From positions 1 to 9,754 of the forward strand of contig JARFRL010000084.1 in NCBI GenBank assembly GCA_029287275.1: a stretch of DNA of 9,754 nt, given 5' to 3'. This DNA comes from Pontiella desulfatans (lineage in GTDB: Bacteria > Verrucomicrobiota > Kiritimatiellia > Kiritimatiellales > Pontiellaceae). The position numbers were made by a program, and so were the translations under genes. Positions 1-7,162 of the stretch are shown here, piece by piece (the first letter of the stretch is position 1; every line of letters starts with the position of its first letter). The notes beneath the pieces were generated by a model. That model was not told the DNA's origin, made no database searches, and worked only from the letters and a program-made list of their open reading frames with translations.

Positions 1-1308
<1,308 letters not shown>

Positions 1309-1374
1309 AACGCCTCACCATTCGTTGTCTTCGAACGCGCGGTCATGGAAAGGAAGGCGTCATCGCTTCCCTTC
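1309..1374 (-). promoter_or_regulatory. Riboswitch expression platform: anti-sequestor and SD-sequestor helices
   Basis: Two mutually exclusive helices can be drawn between the aptamer and the thiC start. Helix A pairs 1374-1364 with 1359-1348 (GAAGGGAAGCG with CGCCTTCCTTTC); it has 11 pairs, one of them G-U, one bulged C at 1357 and an ATGA loop. It uses the 3' strand of aptamer P1, so it competes with ligand binding. Helix B pairs 1361-1354 (GACGCCTT) with 1316-1309 (GAGGCGTT); it has 8 pairs with wobbles at both ends and buries the thiC Shine-Dalgarno. Helix A would leave the ribosome site free without TPP, while a folded aptamer would release CGCC to form helix B. There is no U-tract, so control is inferred to be on translation. 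Folding energies were not calculated. Confidence 0.72.
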
Positions 1375-1438
1375 ACGGCATGACCCGCGCAGGTTCCAAG
1401 GGTTGGAATCTCAGCGGGTCTCACCGCTCCCCTAGCGA
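1363..1438 (-). promoter_or_regulatory. TPP riboswitch aptamer (THI element) upstream of thiC
   Basis: This RNA binds thiamine pyrophosphate and shuts down thiC when the vitamin is plentiful. On the minus strand the conserved THI-box parts appear in order: AGGGG (P2 5' side, from 1433), a short P3 hairpin AGCGG/CCGCT, CTGAGA at 1414-1409, ACCCTTGGAACCTG at 1403-1390, the P5 segment CGGGTCATGCCG, then GTGAAGGGAAG. P1 closes by TCGCT (1438-1434) pairing with AGCGA (1367-1363). P2 forms by AGGG (1433-1430) with CCCT (1402-1399). P3 is unusually short. The aptamer ends 54 bases before the thiC start codon. Confidence 0.96.
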
Positions 1439-1448
1439 ACAAACAGGC

Positions 1449-1476
1449 ACGCTACTCGATCGCGGAAAGGTTGCAA
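1449..1476 (-). promoter_or_regulatory. thiC: Candidate thiC promoter
   Basis: TTGCAA (1476-1471) and TAGCGT (1454-1449) are separated by 16 bases on the minus strand. They sit so that transcription would start close to 1442, just ahead of the TPP aptamer. Each hexamer is a poor match to the sigma-70 consensus, so this is placed mainly by position. Transcription could also read in from the amidase gene upstream, whose stop is at 1511. No convincing terminator was seen between the two genes. Confidence 0.25.
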
Positions 1477-1510
1477 GTCCGAACGGCGGATTTCCCCCGC
1501 GCGGCGCGTT

Positions 1511-2485
1511 CTATTTCCGCGCCCGCTTGACCAGCGTGAAGTAACCCAGCACGCCGTTGGCGATGCCGCGGGCGACGCTTTCGCGATAGCTCGCGCTGTT
1601 CAACAGCGACTCCTCGGTTGGATTGGTCAGGAAGCCGCACTCCACCAGCGCCGCGGGGCATGGCGCTTTTTTGATGACGGAAAAACGGGCGCGGCGCAGC
1701 CCTCGGTCGTCGCGCTTGGACGCCTTGACGAGATTGCTTTGGATGGAGAATCCGAGAATGGCGTTGGCCGCGTCGTGCTCGTTGTTGCGTTGGGAGGACT
1801 TGTCGCCGGCCTGCCCGTAATAATTACTGGAATCGTAACCGGACGCGGAGGTGATGAACGTCTCGACGCCGCGGGCTTGCGGGCTTGCGGCGCCGTCGGC
1901 GTGAATACTCAGGAAAAGATCGCCTCCGACCTTGTAGGTATAGGCGGAGCGTTGGTCGAGCGTTGGATAGGTGTCGCCCGAGCGCGTCATTTTGACCTGA
2001 ATGTTTTTGGACTCGAGGTGCTTGCGCACGCGGTGGGAAATATCGAGAACGACCTCCTTCTCGCGGACCTTGTTCGGGCCGCTCGCGCCGCTGTCCTTGC
2101 CGCCATGGCCGGGATCGATCACGACGAGCCGCGGCATGGCTTTCGGCGCGTAGGCGTAGGAACGCAGAATCGGATCGATACCTTTTTTGAAATCCACCTC
2201 GCGGATCGTCCATTGCGTTCCGTGCTTGCGGCAGGGTTCGTGCAGCCAGACCATCACGCCGTTGATCCAGGCGCGGCGGCTATTGGTTTCCACTTCCAGC
2301 TTGTTGTACTTGTTTTGAAGCACCATGTTCTTGCCGAACATCGACGTTTTCATGGAGTAGAGGCGCGCGACGTAGGAAAGCGAAACGGTTCCCGCGGGCG
2401 TCTTGGCCTCCACCGTTTTCACGCTGGAACACCCGGCGAGCAACACGACGTTGTAGAGAAACAGCTTTCTGGTAATTGAATGCAT
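1511..2485 (-). CDS. Lipoprotein N-acetylmuramoyl-L-alanine amidase (Amidase_3)
   Basis: A zinc amidase that cleaves the bond between muramic acid and the stem peptide of peptidoglycan, probably during cell separation or wall turnover. The 324-residue protein opens with a lipoprotein signal ending LLAGC, with Cys19 as the lipidation site; Ser20 at the next position favours outer-membrane sorting. Residues about 30-105 resemble a copper-amine-oxidase N-terminal-like domain (LSYVA, RRAWINGVMVWL) often found ahead of such amidases. The catalytic domain runs from about 119 to the end. It has VIDPGHGGKDSGA with zinc ligand His127, Glu142 in REKEVVLD, His195 in SIHADG and catalytic Glu282 in VECGFLTN, so the active site looks complete. 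The ATG at 2485 is preceded by GAGG at 2493-2490. It is divergent from the channel gene, and no clear promoter was found in the short gap. No SPOR or LysM domain is present. Confidence 0.94.
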   Translation of the reverse strand: MHSITRKLFLYNVVLLAGCSSVKTVEAKTPAGTVSLSYVARLYSMKTSMFGKNMVLQNKYNKLEVETNSRRAWINGVMVWLHEPCRKHGTQWTIREVDFKKGIDPILRSYAYAPKAMPRLVVIDPGHGGKDSGASGPNKVREKEVVLDISHRVRKHLESKNIQVKMTRSGDTYPTLDQRSAYTYKVGGDLFLSIHADGAASPQARGVETFITSASGYDSSNYYGQAGDKSSQRNNEHDAANAILGFSIQSNLVKASKRDDRGLRRARFSVIKKAPCPAALVECGFLTNPTEESLLNSASYRESVARGIANGVLGYFTLVKRARK

Positions 2486-2523
2486 AAAACCTCGAAGCCG
2501 AAGCTACTAAAAAGAAATTAGGT

Positions 2524-2553
2524 TTGGAAAGAGCCGATTCCATCGGGTTTAAT
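2524..2553 (+). promoter_or_regulatory. Candidate sigma-70-type promoter of the channel gene
   Basis: TTGGAA at 2524-2529 and TTTAAT at 2548-2553 are 18 bases apart. The -10 box matches TATAAT at five of six positions. Transcription would start at about 2559-2561, at the ATG at 2560, implying a leaderless mRNA. The same TTGGAA hexamer serves as -35 in the better-supported promoter at 8887-8914. The TTG at 2525, or the in-frame TTG codon position beginning at 2524, has no usable Shine-Dalgarno and is better read as part of the -35 box than as a start codon. Confidence 0.45.
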
Positions 2554-2559
2554 GAATCC

Positions 2560-3564
2560 ATGCGTAACAAGGTCATCAACGAACAGCTCGCGTCCGGACT
2601 CCGAAAAGGCGTCATCGGAATCCTGCTCGTGTTGTTTTTCGGCACCATCGGCTACCGCGTCGTGGAAGGCTGGGGCTGGCTCGACGCGTTCTACATGACC
2701 GTCATCACCGTCTCCACCGTCGGCATCACCGAGGTGCACCCGCTTTCCGACGCGGGGCGCTTGTTCACCACGCTGCTGATTTTCGGCGGCGTCGGCGTCA
2801 TGGCCTACAGCCTCGGCCGCCTCGCCGAATTCATGTTTCAGCGCAGCATCAGCAACGTTTTCGGGAGAAGAACCATGAGCAAGAAACTGTCCCAAATGAA
2901 ACAGCACGTCATCATCTGCGGCTACGGCCGCACCGGCAGCCGCGTCGTCGCGGAACTACGCGACGCGAACAAATCGTTCGTCGTGATCGAGGAAAACGAG
3001 GAACTCGTGAAACGAATGGAGGAACTCGGCATCCCCCACCTCCTCGGCGACGCGACCGAGGAGGAAACGCTCAACGACGCGCGCATATGCGAGGCCGAAT
3101 CGCTCGTCGCGGCGCTCGATTCCGACGCGGAGAACCTGTTCCTCACTCTCACCGCGGTGGGACTCTGCGACCGGGTGCGGGTCATCGCCCGCGTGCACGA
3201 GCCCGACAACGCCCGCAAATTCCGCAAAGCCGGCGCCACCCGCGTCGTCTCGCCGATCTCGTCCGGCGCCAACCAAATCGCGCAATTGCTCACGCGGCCT
3301 TCCGTGGTCGATCTCGTCGAGCTCGTCGCGATGGACAAAAGCATCGCGCTCGAGGTGTTCGAGCACACCGTCGAGGAAAAGTCCGACATGCTCGGGAAAA
3401 CCCTTTCCGAGGCGCGGGTCCGCCAATCGCTGGGCGCGATGGTCATCGCGGTCAAGCACCCGGACGGCTCCAACGCCTTCGACCCCGGCCCCGAAACCCG
3501 GCTCCGGCTCGGCGACGTGCTCGTCGCGATCCGCCAATCCGCCGAAGGCGAGCGAACGCTTTAG
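2560..3564 (+). CDS. Two-TM potassium channel with RCK (TrkA-N/TrkA-C) domain
   Basis: A MthK-like ion channel subunit of 334 residues: TM1 (about 18-35), pore loop and filter (about 42-60), TM2 (about 68-92), then a cytosolic RCK module. The filter reads TVGIT at 53-57 where TVGYG is standard. The TM2 glycines GGVG at 76-79 may act as the gating hinge. The RCK-N Rossmann fold begins at about 115 with CGYGRTG (Gly121, 123, 126) and an acidic residue, Glu144, after the second strand, typical of nucleotide-binding RCK domains. TrkA-C occupies about the last 75 residues. I chose the ATG at 2560 because the upstream in-frame extension overlaps a likely promoter. No Shine-Dalgarno precedes it. A second ATG at 2875 (Met106) with a good ribosome site may give the RCK part alone. 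The regulatory ligand cannot be told from sequence. The stop overlaps the ribosome site of the next gene. Confidence 0.94.
   Translation: MRNKVINEQLASGLRKGVIGILLVLFFGTIGYRVVEGWGWLDAFYMTVITVSTVGITEVHPLSDAGRLFTTLLIFGGVGVMAYSLGRLAEFMFQRSISNVFGRRTMSKKLSQMKQHVIICGYGRTGSRVVAELRDANKSFVVIEENEELVKRMEELGIPHLLGDATEEETLNDARICEAESLVAALDSDAENLFLTLTAVGLCDRVRVIARVHEPDNARKFRKAGATRVVSPISSGANQIAQLLTRPSVVDLVELVAMDKSIALEVFEHTVEEKSDMLGKTLSEARVRQSLGAMVIAVKHPDGSNAFDPGPETRLRLGDVLVAIRQSAEGERTL
2864..2877 (+). promoter_or_regulatory. Internal ribosome binding site and ATG for a free RCK subunit
   Basis: GGAG at 2864-2867 (within GGGAGAAG) lies 7 bases before an in-frame ATG at 2875. This is a better ribosome site than anything before the full-length start. 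The ATG is Met106 of the channel, just ahead of the RCK Rossmann fold, and would give a soluble protein of about 229 residues. MthK is known to make its extra RCK subunits from an internal start at Met107 in the same place. Use of this site here is inferred. Confidence 0.6.
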
Positions 3565-3573
3565 GAGAACCCC

Positions 3574-4344
3574 ATGGCCCTGCTCGAAACCCGCTTCTAT
3601 TCCCGCGCCATCGATCTTTCGGTCGGCGTGAACATCATCCTTCCGGAACACGTCGAGGCCTGGAGCGAGCCGCCCGCGGTGCTGTATCTGCTGCACGGTC
3701 TTTCGGGCGACCACACCTCGTGGTGCCGGAGCTCCTGCGTCGAACGGTACGCGCGCGACTACAACCTCGCCGTGATCATGCCCGACGCGAACAAGAGCTT
3801 CTACCGCGACATGACGCACGGCTCCGACTACTGGTCGCTGCTCTCCGAAGAGCTTCCATCCCTCGTGGAGCGCTGGTTCAAGGTCTCGACGAAAAAAGAA
3901 AACACCTTCATCGCGGGCGCGTCGATGGGCGGGTACGGCGCCATTAAACTCGCGCTCGACCTGCCCGATCGGTTTTCCCACGCGGCCTCGCTTTCCGGCG
4001 CGCTCGACATCGCCTCGCACATTCACGACGAGTGGGACGAATCGCGTTCGCGAACCTTCGAGGCCGTCTTCGGATCGCTCGCGAACGTTCCGAAATCGGA
4101 GCACGACCTGATCCATCAAATCAACAATCTGACGAGCGTTCCCGAAACCAAGTTCGACGTCCGCTGCGGAACGGAGGACTATCTGTATCAGGACTCCGTC
4201 AACTTCCGCGCCGCGGCCGCGAAGAAAGGACTCCGGCTAACCTACGCCGAGTCCACCGGCGAGCACGACTGGAACTACTGGGACGTCCAAATCCAAAACG
4301 TGCTCGACCGGCTTCCGATCAAAAAGCTCGAAAAGCCGGAGTGA
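3574..4344 (+). CDS. Esterase-D family alpha/beta hydrolase
   Basis: A 256-residue cytosolic serine hydrolase of the putative-esterase family (Esterase D / tributyrin esterase EstA / S-formylglutathione hydrolase relatives). It has no signal peptide. The oxyanion-side motif YLLHGLSGDHTSW lies at 38-50, the nucleophile elbow GASMGGYGA at 115-123 with Ser117, a probable acid at Asp202 in CGTEDYLY, and the catalytic His231 in GEHDWNYW. The full triad is therefore visible. Length is normal for the family. The start is secure: AGGAG at 3563-3567 overlaps the stop codon of the channel gene, with 6 bases to the ATG, so the two genes are probably co-transcribed and translationally coupled. The substrate cannot be inferred. 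A small carboxyl ester or S-formylglutathione are both possible; no formaldehyde-oxidation gene is nearby to favour the latter. Confidence 0.87.
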   Translation: MALLETRFYSRAIDLSVGVNIILPEHVEAWSEPPAVLYLLHGLSGDHTSWCRSSCVERYARDYNLAVIMPDANKSFYRDMTHGSDYWSLLSEELPSLVERWFKVSTKKENTFIAGASMGGYGAIKLALDLPDRFSHAASLSGALDIASHIHDEWDESRSRTFEAVFGSLANVPKSEHDLIHQINNLTSVPETKFDVRCGTEDYLYQDSVNFRAAAAKKGLRLTYAESTGEHDWNYWDVQIQNVLDRLPIKKLEKPE

Positions 4345-4372
4345 GAATCCTCCTTCCGTTCCGAACGAACAC

Positions 4373-5365
4373 TCACTTCTTAACGATGTAGCGGGCGACG
4401 TCCTCCAACTGGATGAAGCCGACGGGATGCTGCCGCGCGTCGACGACCACCGCGCTGTGACGGGGATTGCGGCGCAAGCGATAGAAGGCTGATTTCAGGT
4501 TCCGGTTCTCCCGCAGCTTCAGCGGTTCGTCGGCGTACGGCTTCAACGGAGCGTCGTCGGCCAACCTGCGGTTCGCGATGGAAAAGAGCGAAACAACGCC
4601 GACCGCGGCGTGGCGGCGCGTCAGCACCGCGGCGTTTGTTTCGCGGCGGGCCACCAGTTCTTTGAAATCGGCGACCGTCGCGGTGTCCGGCAGGGTTGGA
4701 ACCTTTTTGAACGGCGTCATCAGCATGCGAATCGGCACGCGGTGCATCGACGACACGTTGTCCATCATCCGGCTCTGGTCCGAGGTGATCAAGCCCTCTT
4801 TCTCGCTGACCGCGAAATAGTCGCGCAGCGCGTCCGGAGAGAGTTTGTGCAAATCCCGCGTCGCGGCGCTCTCGTCGCCATGCGTCAGGAATTTAAACAA
4901 CTGGCGCAACGGAATCGTGACGGGCAGGCAAATCAAAACCAGCAGACGCATGAACTCCGCGAGGCGATACATCAGCACGTCGGCCCGCTTGCGAAACAGG
5001 TTCTTCGGCCCCACCTCCGCGAACAGGAACAACGGGAACATGAGCGTCAGCGTCGCGGCCATTTCCGCGTTCCAAGGAATGAAGCCCAAGACGAGCCCGC
5101 CGGCTCGCATGCCCGCGGCGAGATACAGATCCGTCACCTGCTTGGATACCGCGTAGACCGCGATGTTGTTTCCGATCAGCATGGTGTAGATGAAGATGTA
5201 TGGATAGCGCAGTAGATTCGAGAGCGTGATGGCGGAACGGCGCTTCTCCCGCGCGCGGTGACGCAAGCGGATGCGATTAAGCATGTAGCTGCCGGTCTCG
5301 ACGCCGGAAAACAGCGCGGAAAACAAAAAACCAAACGCGATGATGATCAGGGCTTGGACGATCAT
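4373..5365 (-). CDS. CNNM (DUF21) and CBS-domain protein, short form lacking CorC_HlyC
   Basis: A 330-residue membrane protein of the CNNM/CorC ('hemolysin-like') family, whose members are linked to magnesium or other divalent cation export. The N-terminal DUF21 region (about 1-165) has several hydrophobic segments and the family motifs in altered form: FSGVETGSY at 19-27, LIGNNIAVY at 63-71 and EVGPK at 117-121 where most members have EILPK. A CBS pair covers about 205-330 (PIRMLMTPF, then VVVDARQHPVGFIQLEDV at the end). The protein stops right after the second CBS motif, so the usual C-terminal CorC_HlyC transporter-associated domain is absent. Its ATG overlaps the stop of the upstream paralogue (ATGA, 5365-5362), and a purine-rich GGGGAAGGGGG lies just before it. 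Operon and shared family suggest that it works with, perhaps in a complex with, the longer protein. Its substrate is unknown. Confidence 0.9.
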   Translation of the reverse strand: MIVQALIIIAFGFLFSALFSGVETGSYMLNRIRLRHRAREKRRSAITLSNLLRYPYIFIYTMLIGNNIAVYAVSKQVTDLYLAAGMRAGGLVLGFIPWNAEMAATLTLMFPLFLFAEVGPKNLFRKRADVLMYRLAEFMRLLVLICLPVTIPLRQLFKFLTHGDESAATRDLHKLSPDALRDYFAVSEKEGLITSDQSRMMDNVSSMHRVPIRMLMTPFKKVPTLPDTATVADFKELVARRETNAAVLTRRHAAVGVVSLFSIANRRLADDAPLKPYADEPLKLRENRNLKSAFYRLRRNPRHSAVVVDARQHPVGFIQLEDVARYIVKK

Positions 5366-6633
5366 GACGCGCCCCCTTCCCCGCCATCAAGCTCGAGCAG
5401 CACCGTCTCGGCCCGGTTGGAACGGACCGTCTCGACCGTGAAGCGCAGATTGCCCATGCGCGCGACGTCGCCGGCGCGGGGCACGCGCTTGAGCAACGAA
5501 ACCACCAGACCGCTGAGCGTGTCGAGCGCGAGGCCCTGCATCACCTCGCGCGGCAGAAGACCGAGAAACAGCGCGCGCCATTCGCGGATGCCAAGGTTGC
5601 CTTGCAGTCGATACTTCGATTCGCCGAGTTGCTCGACGGCGGCCTCCTCCAACACGTCGAACTCGCCAACGACCTCCTCCAGCAAATCCTCGAGCACGAC
5701 CGTCCCCGCGAGGCCGCCGTATTCGTTCACCACGCAGACCATGCGCAGACCGTCGTTCAAAAAATCGCGCAGCATGGCGTCGGCCCGCTTCGCTTCGGGC
5801 ACGAACCGGACGGGGTTGGAGAAGTGGATCAGCGGCTTGTCGGGGTCCGTGTTCACGAACAGATCGCGGGTTTCCACCACGCCCACGATATCGTCCTCGT
5901 CCTCTTCGTAGATGGGAATCAGCTCGATCTCCTGCTCCGCGGCCTCGGCCAGCGCCTCGCCCGCCGGCGCGTCGGCCCGGCGGAAAAGCTGCTTCACCCG
6001 CGGCACCATGATCTCCCGCACGCGAATCTCGGGCAGATTGACGATATCCTCGACGATCGCCTTTTCCTGCTTCCCAAAGGTCGAATCATGATGCGTGGCT
6101 TCGATGAGCATCTTGAGCTCCTCGGCGTCGACGAGCCGCGCATGGTCTTCCTCGGGCTCCATCCGCTTCGTGACGCGTTCCAAAAACCGCCGCGGCGGCC
6201 CCATGGCGTGGAACCAGATCAAAAGCGGCAACGAATTGGTCCGCATGACGCGGTCGGGAAACGAAATTCCGACGGCTTTGGGCAAGATTTCGCCAAATAG
6301 GATGACCGACAACAGCACGCCGACGCCGACGATCGTCTGCCCCCAATCGCCAAAATGGGCGGCGACCTTCAAGCCCAACACCGAGCTGACGCAGAAAAAG
6401 AGGATGTTCACCACCAGATTGCCGAAAAGAATCGCGACCAGCAATCCGGTCGGATTGGTGGTCAGCAGGTGCAGCATCGACTCGACGCCGCGCCCCTCGT
6501 TTCGCAGCCGCTTGATTTGCTCGCGGCTCAACGAGAACAGCGCGGATTCCGTGCCGGAAAAAAACGCGGAGCAGAACAGCAAAGCCGCCATGCCCAGCAA
6601 CGTCATCAAATGGTCTTCAAGTATTTCCAGCAC
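5362..6633 (-). CDS. CNNM/CorC family membrane protein, full-length form
   Basis: A 423-residue inner-membrane protein with the complete bacterial CNNM/CorC layout. The DUF21 domain (about 1-185) has FSGTESALFSLS at 25-36, FGNLVVNIL at 70-78 and FGEILPK at 113-119. A short EDIVNLPEIRVREIMVPR stretch (195-212) leads into two CBS domains (about 206-330, including NEYGGLAGTVVLEDLL), and a CorC_HlyC domain covers about 340-420. Relatives are implicated in magnesium and cobalt handling; the older name 'hemolysin' says little about function. The start is a GTG at 6633 with GAAGG at 6645-6641 seven bases upstream, which is a good ribosome site. It is first in a two-gene operon with the shorter paralogue and is divergent from the yjbQ-type gene. 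Confidence 0.92.
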   Translation of the reverse strand: MLEILEDHLMTLLGMAALLFCSAFFSGTESALFSLSREQIKRLRNEGRGVESMLHLLTTNPTGLLVAILFGNLVVNILFFCVSSVLGLKVAAHFGDWGQTIVGVGVLLSVILFGEILPKAVGISFPDRVMRTNSLPLLIWFHAMGPPRRFLERVTKRMEPEEDHARLVDAEELKMLIEATHHDSTFGKQEKAIVEDIVNLPEIRVREIMVPRVKQLFRRADAPAGEALAEAAEQEIELIPIYEEDEDDIVGVVETRDLFVNTDPDKPLIHFSNPVRFVPEAKRADAMLRDFLNDGLRMVCVVNEYGGLAGTVVLEDLLEEVVGEFDVLEEAAVEQLGESKYRLQGNLGIREWRALFLGLLPREVMQGLALDTLSGLVVSLLKRVPRAGDVARMGNLRFTVETVRSNRAETVLLELDGGEGGAS

Positions 6634-6664
6634 GCGGCAACCTTCTCTCTAACCATCTAATTTA

Positions 6665-6692
6665 AGGCTTCAGGACCAATGAAGGGAAGCCT
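6665..6692. repeat. Inverted repeat in divergent intergenic region
   Basis: AGGCTTC at 6665-6671 is perfectly complementary to GAAGCCT at 6686-6692, with 14 bases between. It lies in the 130-base gap between the divergent CNNM operon and the yjbQ-type gene. A run of six T at 6701-6706 follows only after an 8-base gap, and there is no gene upstream on the plus strand to terminate, so an operator is more likely than a terminator. It could also be chance. No strong promoter was recognised in this gap. Confidence 0.3.
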
Positions 6693-6763
6693 AGGCCGAC
6701 TTTTTTACGATGGCGGAGAACTTTCCGCTTCAAAATCCGGCGGGTTCGGATAGAGTGATCTCA

Positions 6764-7162
6764 ATGAAAAAATTCAGCGTCCAAACCCGATCCCGAACCG
6801 ATTTCGTCAACATCGACCAACAGGTGTCTGATCTCGTTTCCGCGGAACGGATTACGGAAGGCGTGGTCACGATTTTCATTCCGCATACGACCGCGGGGGT
6901 GACGATCAACGAGAACGCCGACCCCGACGTGACGGCCGACATGGAACTGGTGCTGGATCGAGTGGCTCCCTGGACGGGAGGCTACAGTCATTTTGAGGGA
7001 AACACGGCCGCGCACGTGAAAGCCAGCATGATGGGCTCGTCCGCGCAGGTGATCGTTTCGGACGGGAAACTCCAGTTGGGAACATGGCAGAGCCTTTATT
7101 TTTGTGAATTCGACGGGCCGCGGACGCGGCAGGTGTGGGTTAAAGGAATTTCAGGAACATGA
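6764..7162 (+). CDS. yjbQ: YjbQ / UPF0047 family protein
   Basis: A small, single-domain cytosolic protein of 132 residues, the usual size for the YjbQ family. Signature stretches are FIPHTTAGVTINENADPDV (38-56, with His41), a SHFEGNTAAHVKASMMGSS block and GTWQSLYFCEFDGPR followed by VWVKG near the end. The family's true role is unsettled. Escherichia coli YjbQ has been reported to show weak thiamine-phosphate-synthase activity when overproduced. An earlier in-frame ATG at 6710 would add 18 residues unlike the family, so I chose the ATG at 6764, where the conserved fold begins. A weak TTCAAA/TAGAGT pair (6729-6734, 6751-6756) precedes it, and there is no strong Shine-Dalgarno. The stop overlaps the start of the TPR lipoprotein gene by ATGA (7159-7162), indicating an operon. 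Confidence 0.93.
   Translation: MKKFSVQTRSRTDFVNIDQQVSDLVSAERITEGVVTIFIPHTTAGVTINENADPDVTADMELVLDRVAPWTGGYSHFEGNTAAHVKASMMGSSAQVIVSDGKLQLGTWQSLYFCEFDGPRTRQVWVKGISGT

Noticed and set aside
1739..2479. Plus-strand open frame of 246 codons antisense to the amidase
   Set aside because: It is antisense to a gene with a complete zinc-amidase active site and shows no domain of its own.
2956..4119. Long minus-strand open frame (387 codons) under the channel and esterase genes
   Set aside because: It spans the junction of two well-supported plus-strand genes, has antisense-type composition (rich in Arg, Val, Gly, Asp) and no recognisable motif.
4345..4372. Possible bidirectional terminator between the esterase and CNNM genes
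   Set aside because: Only a 4-pair stem (CGTT/AACG at 4357-4367) with a 3-base loop and no T-run is present, which is too weak to call.
6665..6706. Hairpin plus six-T run as an intrinsic terminator
   Set aside because: The T-run is 8 bases away from the stem and no plus-strand gene lies upstream to need termination.
6710..6763. Earlier in-frame ATG for the yjbQ-type gene
   Set aside because: The 18 extra residues do not resemble the family, and the protein starting at 6764 already has the standard length and N-terminus.
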